A stretch of 64,000 bases of DNA from the NCBI GenBank assembly GCA_030272155.1, contig CP126192.1:3072501-3136500 (forward strand), written 5' to 3'. Below the pieces are notes generated by a model. It saw nothing but the letters and a program-made list of their open reading frames with translations, searched no databases and was not told the origin of the DNA. Of this stretch, positions 46,013 through 57,102 are shown piece after piece. Made by a program: the position numbers and the translations under genes. The stretch is from Tetradesmus obliquus. Taxonomy: Eukaryota; Chlorophyta; Chlorophyceae; Sphaeropleales; Scenedesmaceae. Every line of letters begins with the position of its first letter. The first letter of the stretch is position 1.

Positions 46013-47456
46013 CACGGCAGCGGCTGCGCAGCTCGCTTGACAAAAAGGAAGCTGCCAAGTTTGCAGCACTCGCAGACAAGTGGTGGGACACAACCGGAGG
46101 GCCCTTTGCGCCGCTGCATGCGCTCAACGCAGCGCGTGTTGCATTCCTGCGCAGCAGCCTGTGCGGGCTGCGCGGGCTGCAGCAGCAGCAGGCGCAGCCG
46201 CTGCGTGGTCTGCGGGTGCTTGATGTGGGCTGTGGCGGCGGCCTGCTTAGCGAGGCAGTAGCCAGGCTGGGGGCGCAGGTGCACGGCATTGACGTGTCTG
46301 ATGCAGGTGTGGCAGCTGCTGCCGCGCATGCTGCTGGTGACCCGCTGCTGGCTGAGCGCATCAGGTGGGCAGGGCAGCAGATGATGCCTGTGAGGTTGGA
46401 TGCTGTAACAGCTGCAGCAGCGTGGTTGGGCCCAGGTGCATATTGTCACCTCACTGGGGCCCTCTGCAGTGCATGTGTTGAGTGTTCGCCTGTTGGACTG
46501 TGGCAGCTTGCCACGAAGCATTGTGTGCTGGGCTTTGAGCGCTGGCTAGTAGCAGCAGCATGCTGTGGCGGTTGGATGCATACTTGCTGTGTGTCACTGA
46601 ACACGCACCAGTACAGTCGCTCACTGCAAAGAAGCTGTTGCTGTTGCCACAGCAGGTGCAAGATGGCTAGCCACAAGCGTTGTCACACTTCACAACCCCC
46701 AATCTCATAGCCACTTGGTTAAATCCCATCTTTGCTTTGTGCATTGGCTGCAGGTACCAGAAGACCACACTTGAGCAGTTGCTTGCCAGCCCCGGCGCTG
46801 CAGCCTCTTATGATGTGGTCATGGCCTCAGAAGTGATCGAGCACGTGAAGCAGCCTGGCCAGTTCCTGTGCGACCTGGCAGCAGCAGCAGCGCCAGGCGG
46901 CCAGGTGTTCATCACCACGCTGAACCGCACGCCGGCAGCGTATGGCCTGGCGATAGTGGCGGCGGAGTATCTGCTGCGCTTCGTGCCGGCAGGCACGCAT
47001 GACTGGCACAAGTTCATCACACCACAGGTGCGCTGTGCATTGCAGATGTGTTCTGTGTTTGACACAACCACAACACGACACAAGTTCCATTTGTGTTGTG
47101 TTGTGGTTGTGTTCATGTGCAGGCACTGCTTCCCATGGTGGGTGTTACAAGTGTGTCTGCGCTCCGCTATGTATACAATGCGCTGCTTGGCGGCTTGCCG
47201 ACTTCAACACCATTGCCATGCGCATGCCTGTCACACAACCTAACACAATCAATCCCCACAGCATGTGCCGACAGCAAACGCTGCTGCTGCTGCCTGGTGC
47301 TGCTTGCAGGAGCTGGCCATGATGGGCACTGATGCAGGGCTGCAGCTGGAGCTGCTGTCAGGCATGAGCCTGCAGCCTGGCAGCGGCCAGTTCAGCCTGG
47401 GGCAGGACACCAGCATCAACTACGCTGCCATGCTCAGCAAGCCATCCTCGGCATAG
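45490..47456 (+). CDS. COQ3: COQ3, ubiquinone biosynthesis O-methyltransferase
   Basis: Four exons, 45490-45572, 45660-46364, 46754-47027 and 47310-47456, give about 402 residues. The SAM-binding motif I, LDVGCGGGLLSEAVARLG, starts near residue 215. DVVMASEVIEHV and PGGQVFITTLNRT are the post-motifs, and AGTHDWHKFITP and DTSINYAA are COQ3/UbiG signatures. The enzyme methylates polyprenyl-dihydroxybenzoate and demethylubiquinol in the mitochondrial matrix side of the CoQ complex. The N terminus MAGCLMQLKRLCGPVLQAAE is amphipathic and Arg/Lys-bearing, as expected of a mitochondrial presequence. An alternative first exon from the ATG at 45522, joined to an acceptor at 45631, also keeps phase, so the start is uncertain. 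A polySer run and other low-complexity sequence separate the presequence from the enzyme domain. Confidence 0.88.
47062..47112 (+). repeat. Imperfect inverted repeat in COQ3 intron 3
   Basis: The left arm at 47062-47083 (ACACAACC...ACACAA) pairs with the right arm at about 47090-47112 with one mismatch across some 22 bp and a short loop. It starts about 35 nt after the donor at 47028 and would form a stable hairpin in the pre-mRNA. Confidence 0.8.
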
Positions 47457-48042
47457 GCGGTTGCGGCTGGTGGTTCGTGTGTGAATGCTTGGGAACCAGT
47501 GGGCACAGCAGCAGCTGGAGGTTATGGCAACTGCTGGCCAGGCTGGATGTGTAACTGAGATGCTGGCGTGTGTGCTCGATATCGGAGGTGCTTGTTGATG
47601 GCAGCGTTTGTCAATTGAAAAAATAATACCAGAGCCGGTGTGGCAGTTGGATGGGATGCAGATAGACATGCAACGCGACAAGAGAGGAAGCGTCAGCGTA
47701 CCTGTTTGTACTGCAGGGTATGACACTCGTTTCGGACAGTATCACTGCCTGGACAACATTTTCTTGCGCTAGTCGAGTGCTGGTCGTGGCTCCTGATCAC
47801 TGCCTTCAGCGCAAAAAGCTACCATGCTCCGCTCGTTTGCTTTGACGACACGCACAAACCCTGCTTGGCACTCAGTCGCCGTTTGACGCATTGGCGAGCT
47901 GAACATCAACTCTTACAACAGCCTGGGCCTCTATAATACACTCTGTGTTGCTTAGGTAGACGGCGGCTCCAGCACCAGGCGTCCAGCAGCAGCAGCAGCA
48001 GCAGTAGCAGGGCAAGAAGGGGTGTCACCTCACAGCACCAGC
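47457..48042. other. Intergenic, COQ3 to TPR gene
   Basis: About 590 bp between tandem + strand genes. It includes the COQ3 3' end and the TPR gene's upstream region, with a short CAG run just before the TPR ATG. No exon was recognised. Confidence 0.5.
47550..47554 (+). terminator. Candidate TGTAA poly(A) signal of COQ3
   Basis: TGTAA about 95 nt after the TAG at 47454-47456, on the coding strand. Confidence 0.4.
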
Positions 48043-49493
48043 ATGTCTCAAAGAGGTGGCAGACACCGCAAAGAGTCTGCCGGGCGTAGCACAGCACCAC
48101 AGCCAGTAACGGCAGAAAGTCTACTGCAAGGTGTGTATATGTGCAGGTGCCACCTTCTTCCCTGCACCTGCTACAGTGCAGCAGCAGCATAATTGCACAT
48201 GAACGCTAACCAACCATGCCTCCGGCTTGACTTCACCTCATGACAGCTGCAATTGGACAAAAGAACTTGCATGACAATTGCATTAAAGTTCGCCATGCAA
48301 TGCTGTGCCCGCCCACCACTGACACTCATTGCCATGGCAGAGTTGAACCTCCCTTGAGTGACAGCCGGAGCTGAGCTGTTGCAGCTTCCAATCCTTTCAG
48401 GTGTTAGTGGTGGCATATGCCGCATGAGTACATCAGTGTAACTCCTCTCTCTCGAAAAACTAACGCTCACATGCACGCTTCCCACTGCACTCCCACAGAG
48501 GCTGAAACGCTGCAGCAGCGGGCAGAGCGCAAGTCAGGCCGGGATGCCCCGCAGGCCTTTGAAGCAGCAGCAGTGAGTGCAACCTGTCAGGGCAGCAGCG
48601 ACTGTTGTTCTTCAACTCTCACAGCCAGTCCAGCGTACAATTGGCCGCACAGTGCTTGCGGTTCTGACCTGGTAGGCCACAGTGCCATGCTGAAAGTACA
48701 GGCGCACAGTACAGGCGCACACAGTGCCAAATGCGCAGACGTGGCTCCACAGCAGCAGCAGTAGCAGCAGCAGCACCTATGTCACTGGCCTGATGCTGCT
48801 GTTGCTGCTGCTGTTGCTGCTGCGCTGCTCAGGCCAAGTACCAGCAGGCGCTTCAGGCTGGGCTGAGTCAAGAGTCACAAGCTGATGCAGCCTTTGGCCT
48901 GGTGGGTGCCGGCTGCAGCAGAGCTGGCAGGCTGCTGCTGCTGCTGCTGGTGCTGCTGCTGCTGTGCACGCAAGCCTAGGCGCAGCTGATCAAACAATCA
49001 GTTGTCAACTGCAGCCAGTACGCACAGCCGGACCAGCAGCATGACACAGCAGGATTCCTTCACAGGCAGCGCTGTGCCAACTTGTTTGCAGGACGCATTC
49101 CCTTGCTGCTGCCACGGCACGCACTTTGTCTGCATCTGCTCTCAACCTGCAGCTTGACTGCTTTGTTGCTGAATGTGCACACGTACGAGCACGCGCGTGC
49201 AACCTTGCTGGCTGTTCCAGTGCCTGCAGATGCACAGCTGTGGCACATGCACACTGCGCATGCTTACAAGGGGTGTGCTGAAACAGCTTCTGCTGCTGCT
49301 GCTGCTTGCCCCTTGCAGGGTGAGTGCCTGCAGCTGTGGGCCGATGCTGAGGTGCAGCTGCTGCAGGAGGCACCAGATGAGGCGCTCACGCAGCAGCTGC
49401 AGCAGCAGGTCCGGGAGCGGGCAGCAGGACTGTACCAGTCGAGTGTGCAGGCATACCAACAGGTGCGTACTCACCGCAAAGAGCAGCAGCAAA

Positions 49494-49525
<32 letters not shown>

Positions 49526-49989
49526 CTTTGCCAGCCGCTGCCAGCCATGTTGTGTCTGGCCACTGTTTGCATGGCACTTCTCCACGCCACAAGTGACATG
49601 TCCTGCCACATGTGTGTACTGCCCTGCCACACCCAACAGGTGCAGCAGCCGGCATCCGATGATGTAGCAGCAGCAGCAGGCGGGCTGCGGCCAGATGCTG
49701 GTGTAAATGCCGCGAATGCGCTGTGCTCCTGGGCTGAGCTGGTGCAAGGGCCGCAGCGTGCGCAGCTGCTGCAGCAGGCTGTGGCGCTGTACAGGGCTGC
49801 ACTGGCACAGGAGGAAGACGCAGCGGTGAGGCTTCGCTGCATGTGCTACACATGTGAGCTGATGCAGCTGGCTGGGATAGCTGTTGACGTGTCAGTGGTG
49901 ACACAACACCTCAGCCCTGCTGTGCTACTGCTGGGCTCCAGTGCTGGGCTGTGGCATGCAGGCCGCTGAGCCACACTGCACACTCTGCA

Positions 49990-50025
<36 letters not shown>

Positions 50026-50530
50026 ATCCTGCCGCTGTTAGCCACCCGCTTCACACCTGCCTCCTGCCTCTCCCTGCGCCCTGCGTCGCTGCAGACGCTG
50101 AGCAACCTCGGCGACGCGCTGGTGGCTCAGGGCGAGGCAGCGCTGCAGTCAGGCGAGGCTGATGCCGGCCAGGCTGCATTTGGCTCCGCGCTGGAGGCCT
50201 ACCAGGCCTCATGCTCCCTCAGTGACTCATCAGCCGGGGATGACCTGCCAGGGCTGCTGCACAACTGGGGTGTGGGCCTGCACACCATCAGCAAGCAAGC
50301 ACACGTGAGGCTGCTGCTGCAGATGCCACAAGCTGCTGGCTTGCCCTGCACTGGAGGTGTCTGTACAAGTGCCGTGTCTGTTGGCTGTGCATGCAGTACA
50401 TGCTGCACTGGAATGCCTGCTGTGTATGTCCTCAGCAGCTACGTGTGCTGCACTGCTGCTCTTGCACACATGCATGAGTTGAGGACCAGTGCTACTCCTC
50501 ACACTGCTGTGCATGCTGTGCTGTGCTGTG

Positions 50531-50563
<33 letters not shown>

Positions 50564-50716
50564 GCCGCCGGCAGGACTGCCCGCTAAAGCAGTCGCTGCT
50601 GCAGCAGGCGGCCGACAAGCTGCGCGCCAGCATCACCTTCAGCAGAGCAGACCCTGCGCCCCACAACGCACTGGGGGATGTGCTCATGGACGCTGCTGAG
50701 CTGGTTGTCAACCTGG

Positions 50717-50752
<36 letters not shown>

Positions 50753-51816
50753 CGACTGCAGGAGGCAGCAGCGGCGGGTTTGGCGGCGCAGTGGCGCTGC
50801 CTGCAGCAGCAACAGAGCAGGCTGCGGCGCTGCTGAAGCAAGCTGTGGATGAGGGGTACAGTGCTGCGCTGAGCATCAGCAGGAGCAACGCAGATGCACT
50901 GGTGCGCGGCAGCTGCATGGAGACACAGCACCTCAGCAGCCAATGCATACGGTTAGGGAGCAGCATGTGTGTGGACGGGCAGCAGTTGCACGTGAACATG
51001 CCGCATGCCTTTTCTGTTGGTTGTGTGCAGAGTAGTGCCATGGGGGTGCAGCTGCTGTTGCTCATCTGAATGTGGCGGGTTGCCGCTGCTGCACAGCTCA
51101 GCAGCCCTGCAGCACCACGCGTGTAGGTGCAGCACAGGCCAGCAGGGATTCTCTGAGCCATAGAGTATCCTGCTGCTGTCGCTGCAATGCCTGCTTTGCC
51201 CAGGTGGGGACTGCGGAAGCTTCAGTGGCGATGGCCAAGCTGGCCAGGCGGCAGGGCGACCAGGCAGCAGCTGCCGCATACATCACTGCAGCTGTAGGCC
51301 ACTACAGTGAGTGCCAAGCCTGGATGAGCTTGCTGGTATGTCAATCAGTGGTCGGATGCTGCAACAGATGTCTTGTGAGCAAGGTGATTGCGCCCCAAGG
51401 GCGTGCAGTGGCAGATCAGGCTCAGGCTGCGCTGCAGGAATCATGCCGGGAGGCAGCTGCGCAATATCATCATGATGCAGGTGTTGCATGCAATGCAGAG
51501 CTGCACGCATGTCACCTTGCCACAGAGCTGCTGCAACTCAGTGTGCCGCCGCATGCGCTGCGCTGATGGCTGTGCAGGCTCTGCGCTGCAGCGGCCACAC
51601 CTGCTGGGTGATGCTACTGACCGGGCAGACATCCGCTACAACGCAGCATGTGCAGCAGCACTGGCAGGGCAGCACAGCACAGCACAGCAGCTGCTGACGT
51701 ACCTGTCTGCCGGCGGCACCTTGAGTGCTGCAGACATGGCGACAGATGAGGACGTCGCCAGCATCAGGGGGCAGCAGTGGTTCCAAGAGCTGCTGTGTGG
51801 CCTGCAAGCAACCTGA
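48043..51816 (+). CDS. Tetratricopeptide-repeat protein of unknown function
   Basis: Nine exons, 48043-48130, 48499-48572, 48833-48901, 49319-49462, 49640-49825, 50095-50304, 50575-50901, 51204-51306 and 51578-51816, join in phase to 479 residues. The basic N terminus (MSQRGGRHRKESAGRSTAPQ) is followed by helical repeats of TPR character: FEAAAAKYQQALQAGL, then NAANALCSWAELV with AVALYRAALAQ, TLSNLGDALVAQGEAALQSG with ALEAYQASCSL, and DPAPHNALGDVLMDAAELV. The end, DIRYNAACAAALAG with STAQQLLTYLSAGG and DVASIRGQQWFQELL, has the form common at the end of TPR arrays. Such proteins are adaptor scaffolds, and I cannot name the partner. The polySer stretch in the seventh exon is a repeat expansion. 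No transmembrane segment or clear organelle signal is evident. Confidence 0.8.
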
Positions 51817-51950
51817 GCAGTGGGATGCCGGGTCGATGGTGTCTAGCCTTAACTTCATTGGTGACTGATGACGAAGCTGGGCATGGCGTTGAGGCAGCAG
51901 GAAGGGGAACTGCCGTCAAAAAAAAAACTGCCGTCAAGCGTGACCACACG

Positions 51951-51967
51951 TGTAACAGGCTGTGTAA
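51951..51967 (+). terminator. Two TGTAA motifs after the TPR gene
   Basis: TGTAA occurs at 51951-51955 and 51963-51967, about 135-150 nt beyond the TGA at 51814-51816. The doubled motif makes this a good candidate poly(A) region. Confidence 0.45.
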
Positions 51968-52484
51968 TAGCAATAAGTTACTGTGCAGCAGCCATACCTC
52001 TGCTGTTGATGGAGACACTGATGTTGCAGGCATGGTTCTTCATGCAGGCCGATTTACAGTATCGTAGTACCTGTACTAAAGCAAACAGTGGCATATGCAG
52101 CAGCTACATGCTAGGCGTCTTGAAAACTGTTGACAAGCTCACTATTTGTGTGTTACACGGGAACAGCCTGTGTTCGAGCCAATGACAGGCTCATTGGCAA
52201 CCACTGGAATCATCAGCCTTCAACTGGCCAGCGACTCTCAGCCCACTCGTTCATCTGACTCGTGCCAACAGGCAACAGCTTTTCCTGCGAATATCTCGGT
52301 CACGTCTATTGCCAGGGGCATAACACGTGACAGTTTAGCTGTTGGGTAAGTGCACGGAAGTTGATTCAGCAGATGGTTCCAAGCCTTCTGTTACCTTTAT
52401 TAAAAGCGGCTGATCTGCAAAAGACTTCAGCCTTGCCGACGCGAATCGCACGGAGAATCCATGTGTCACACGGATTGCACCGTG

Positions 52485-52516
52485 CTCATCATTGCAGTGA
52501 CTCATCATTGCAGTGA
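52485..52516. repeat. 16-bp tandem duplication
   Basis: CTCATCATTGCAGTGA occurs twice head to tail at 52485-52500 and 52501-52516 in non-coding DNA. Confidence 0.85.
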
Positions 52517-52564
52517 CTCGAGACACGAAATGCAAACTACATCCAGAGCATCTAGTCAACATCA

Positions 52565-52660
52565 ACTGGCAGCTGCCACCAGCCAATTAATGATACTAAC
52601 AAAATCGCACAAAAACAAACATGTCAAGACCTGAAGCACACTGGCAGCTGCCACCAGCCA
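52565..52660. repeat. Direct repeat of 21 bp, 75 bp apart
   Basis: The 21 bases at 52565-52585 recur exactly at 52640-52660 (core ACTGGCAGCTGCCACCAGCC). Such spaced direct repeats can be left by a small insertion or by local duplication. Confidence 0.7.
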
Positions 52661-55600
52661 GTGCCGATCATGTAGCCAGAGACCATAGCATACTGCCAAA
52701 CCAAAACATGTCACCCGAACCACAACGCAGACAGTGCCATCGTCAAGGCACCGCCACTTCAGCACAATACCCTAAAAGGGCAACTGCCACCGTTCTCCAG
52801 CCCAACCCCACACCAAGGGGTGCTTTCTCGTCCATATTCAGGCATCCGGGGACCATACAGCAAGCACTGCCAGCCACCAGCTGCACTGCCCCCCTCTGAT
52901 ATCCATAACATTTAACATGTAGTATGAAGGAACTGCGGACAGTGGGAGAGGCCACTGCCACTGAGGCTGCTTACTTCAATACAACATACGAGCATTGTGA
53001 GGTTGTGAAGTACCGCATACACGCAAGGATGCAGGATACACAGCCTTGCTGCCACTGCCATCCGCCTTCCTTTTCGACCTTGCTCCGCCCACTCTCTCTC
53101 ATCTCCCTGCTTCCTCCTTCCTGCTGTCTTTCCTGAATGGCGAAGAACCAGACACACAAAAGCTGGTCCTAACACCACCACAAACACAACGCGACATCCT
53201 TGCAGTCAATACAGACCGGTCAGGTTGACACCAGCTTTCTGTTTGTACCAGCCGGCAAACCAATACCCAATCCCGCTGACGTTGTTCCTACTACAAGCAG
53301 GCCATCGATCAGAATGGCCCAACAAGCTAAGTATCATATGCGTACTTAAAAACACACCAACTTGACCCTGGCTGGCCTTTGAGCACCAAGGGACATGCAC
53401 ATGCATCAGCAGGCAGGTCAACTACCTACCGCCTGCCATACGTACGGATGTTGAGAGAAAAAGACGTCTCAGAACATGCAACGACAAGCCACTCAAGTTT
53501 GCCAGCCATGTGGTGGCTCCACTGCCAGAAACCGTAGAAGAGACCACCACTTCTGCCTGCTGTACAAGATCCCATATGTGGACACTTGTAATTCATACAG
53601 CGCGTCACACACAGGTGTAATGAAAGGTCCGTCCGTGCACGAGGATCGTGCCAGGACCCTGCAACAGGGAGTGCCTGTAAAGGGCAGGGCACCTGCAGCG
53701 GGACACACACGACCACACACGCGCACACACAAGCAACAAAAGCCAGTGCTCTACCTGCTGCTCGTGTCATTCGACTCGCAACGTAGCAAGGCAACCAGCA
53801 CACAGCGGGCTGCAGATGACATCCAGCCTGGAATACCAGTTGGTCGCACAGCATCCACACTATGCCCTGGCAGCACCAACCATGTATCTAAGGCAACTGA
53901 TTTTCTGTCTACATGGCCCCCACACACCACGAGTTGAAGAACCTCACCCTGCCACCCTGTGCAGGACTAGGAACTCCACAGATGACAGTATGTTGAGTAC
54001 TGGGCAGAAAATTATGCACAAAACACCCTGCATACGGTCAGCAAATCCCAAGCAACAGCTGCCAAAATCTGTGGACAATTGAGTGCTGCTTGTGACACGC
54101 ATGCGGTGCAACGACACTCGCACACTTTTGTGTGTGCACAGCAACAACTCTGGCCCACATACACATGTCCAGGAAATGTCAAGTTGCAGCACGTGCTTAT
54201 CAGGGACAAAGAAATGTGCACATCAGAATGCACAAAGCGGTGAGTGTTGCCAAGTATGAAAGGCAGTGTCGTATGCATATGTGAACGCCTAGCCATACTC
54301 GCGTAAATAGGGCTCCTGTCAGGGACAAGCCACCGCTCAGATCCCCATGTCAAGCACAAAGACACAGCACCCAGTACATGGATTCTGCCCTGTCAGTAGA
54401 CTGCCATTCTACATGCCAGCTTCGGTGATCACCTATGCGGCATGCTGCCAGACCAATGCAGTGCGCCTGCCAACAGACCGGCACAGCACAACACATATCT
54501 GGAACGCCAAGCACACACACGTGTATGCAGCAGGGAGCGTGATGAAATGCTGACGATGGTGTACAGCACATGAGGTGATGGACCGACCAAGGAGGTCGAG
54601 ACCTGCGGGAACACAGCCTACCACACAATCTCAACAACACAACTCCACCACGCCTGCAAGGGCAGATGCAACCCCCCCACAGAGAGGCGCGGATGCACGA
54701 TGCCCAGTCAGATGCACAGCTATGACTAAGGAAGTTAGCAAACAAGCAAACAAGCAAACAAACAATGAGGGTACGGTAATACCTTCATCAGGGGTCAGAC
54801 ACGCTTGTCGTTGTGGTGCCTGGGATGGTGGCACACAAGTCACCTACACAGCATGCTTCTCGACTCCTAACACTCTGGTTTGCAGACTACGTTCGGCATA
54901 CGCCACCATACCAAAATATCCAGGACACACCTGGACACCCAGGACACACCTGGCCATTGGGACAGAGAAGAGGCGCAGTTGAGCCAATCTTCTTTCTGCT
55001 CCACACACCCCTGCTGGTACTACACAACACACTGCATACCTGGACACAACCGTGTGCCCTTATAATGAAGTCCTTCACACAAGATCCACCCACCCCAACA
55101 CCAATGGTCCCTACTGTGTAAAGGCCATGCAGTTGTGGACTCACTCAAGCATATCAGCACAAACGATGCTCGCCGCAACGCAAGATGCACCATCATGGGC
55201 ACTGCAACAACGGCTACCACCTTCCTGTTCACCACCCAAACCGAATACAATGCAGGCTGCACAGGGCTGACACCCCATTCATCTGCATCCATCCATATGC
55301 AGCAAAGAGCCCAGTCGCAGCACACCAGCAAGACAGGATGTGCATACGCGGTGCAACAGTGCGGCCTCGCACAAAAGGAGCAGGGCCACAGCTGCCACAC
55401 CTCCCTCTGTGATGCTCATGTGAAAAGCTGCCTGCACGCGTTGGTTGCACATGCATTCTGCGCAGGCAGCCATCATCAGTAACCATGCTCAAGGATGTCT
55501 GGAGCAACGATTAGACGATGGCATGCCACACGCAACGTAATAGACGCTCAGAGGATGCCTACAACATCAACCACTGCTGCAACACAGCATTGGCCCCTTG

Positions 55601-56145
55601 CAGAGTCTGCAACGCGGGATGTTTGGATGCAGCTGCTGTGAACTTTGCTCACGGTGCAGTAAAAGGAAGACAACCACGGAACCACACTCAGCAATGCAAA
55701 AGAGACGACCACACTGCAACACTGGATCCAGTTGCGGATCACAAAATGTGCGCCTAAACAAAGCACACCGACACAACATGAGCAGTGCTGTCATGACCTA
55801 CCCTTTCATCGTACACATCATAGCCCCCTAACCACCCCACCCCAGCCTGGCAACTGTACATGCACGCACGCGAGCCAAAGCGCGCTTTTGATCTGCTTGA
55901 CCTGTTTCATTGCAGCCAATTCGATCAATGACGTGAGTGCAGATACACACACAGCATAGGAACCCAACGTACAGCAGAACAAGAATGCTGGGAAGTGTAC
56001 AGCAGTTGAGGGAAACTAAAATGCTTGACACCAACCCAGCAGCCCATGCTTCACTACTGACCCACACTGGTTCCCCAAAACAGCCGAGTTGACCTCAGCT
56101 CGGCTCAGCAGCAACGATGCAAGTTGCTCATGTTCATACAGTGAT

Positions 56146-57102
56146 TTATGCAGCCACTGCGCGCACCAGCTGCTGCCCGTGGTGGTAGGCAAAGAAGCTG
56201 GCGACAGCGGCATCCTTAGGAGGCGAGGGAGACCGCCCGCGCACAAAGGCCCGGCTCAGGAGGCCAGTGGTGGGCATAGGCAGGTTCTCAGGCTTTGGAG
56301 ACGCTGCCAGGGCCGGGCAGGCACATGCCACACTGCTGCTGCTGCTGGAGCTGCTGCTGATGCGGGGGCTGATAGACCTGGGAGGCGACCTGGGAGGAGA
56401 GCCGACCTTGCTGCGCTTTGCCTGTGCCTTTTTGTGCTGAGGGCTGTCAGGCGATGCGCGAGCGGGGCGAACCTGCTTGTGCGTTGAGCTGGGCTCTGGG
56501 AACTTGCCAGCGGAACGCCTGCGAGGCACCAAAAATAAAGTTGATAATATGTAAGAAGTAAGATGCAACGAGCATGCCAGTCAATTTCGCCAAGCTGCAA
56601 GGTGCAAAGGTCGCTGAGGGTCGGGCAGGTAGACAGAGGGGCAACAAGCTGCCCGAGCACGAGCTTGCCATCGTAATGAACATTTAAAGCTTCCAGCTGC
56701 TGTACTGAAGGCGTAAAGGACGGCATGCAGGGCAAGAAGCTGATGTCCTACCCCTCTCCGTTGCTGACCACCCGGGGAGGCGCCCACCTGCTGCTGGTCT
56801 CCAGCGGCTGGAATTCCAGGCAGGCCTCAACCTGCACGCTGTCATCTGTCCATGGCACAAGCTCGCGGCCAGCCCATGCGGGATTCGCCGCTGGGCTGAT
56901 GGGCTTGACCTCGCACGCCCTGATAAGGGCCGAGAGCATGGCCTCACCGTCACCCTTGAACTTGCCAGACAACTGTAAGGCAATAGAAGCACAGCGCATG
57001 AGCGGGGAGGCATGAAGAAGCTGCCTGCGAGCTGCCCATGGGCAGGCCGGGCCAAGGAGCCCAACTCGGAGCCCAGCGCACCTGCTGTTCGCAACGAGCC
57101 AT
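56146..57102 (-). CDS. Small basic protein with a PNRC-like short motif
   Basis: Three exons, 57102-57082 (21 nt), 56972-56788 and 56518-56146, join in phase to 192 residues. The N-terminal half (LSGKFKGDGEAMLSALIRA, PAWAGRELVPW) is not recognised. The C-terminal half is basic, Ser/Pro-rich and probably disordered (SPPRSPPRSISPRISS). It contains SPKPENLPMPTTGLLSRAF, which resembles the short proline motif of plant and animal PNRC proteins (SPxPSxLPxPxF). In PNRC2 and yeast Edc1 this kind of motif binds the Dcp1-Dcp2 decapping complex, so a role in mRNA decay is possible but unproven. The assignment rests on that short motif alone. The gene could equally be an uncharacterised green-lineage protein. 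Confidence 0.6.

Larger units (their letters stand above)
51817..56145. other. 4.3-kb gene-free interval, A/C-rich on the + strand
   Basis: Convergent flank of the TPR and PNRC-like genes. TGTAA motifs at 51951-51955 and 51963-51967 probably end the TPR transcript. From about 52600 onward the + strand is rich in A and C and poor in G, with CA-rich stretches. Small duplications are present: 16 bp at 52485-52516; 21 bp at 52565-52585 and 52640-52660; an AAGCAAAC array near 54738-54765. No exon with family resemblance was found. Confidence 0.55.

Noticed and set aside
47093..47210. Frame reading VSALRYVYNALLGG as an extra COQ3 exon
   Set aside because: COQ3 homologues have no such insert, and exons 46754-47027 and 47310-47456 join directly at FITPQ/ELAMM.
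51910..51937. Poly(A) flanked by a 10-bp repeat as a retrotransposed insertion with target-site duplication
   Set aside because: Only nine A residues lie between the copies and there is no inserted body; a slippage duplication explains it.
53426..53860. 144-codon minus-strand frame in the A/C-rich block
   Set aside because: Its composition follows the local strand bias, it has no motif, and frames of this size are frequent by chance here.
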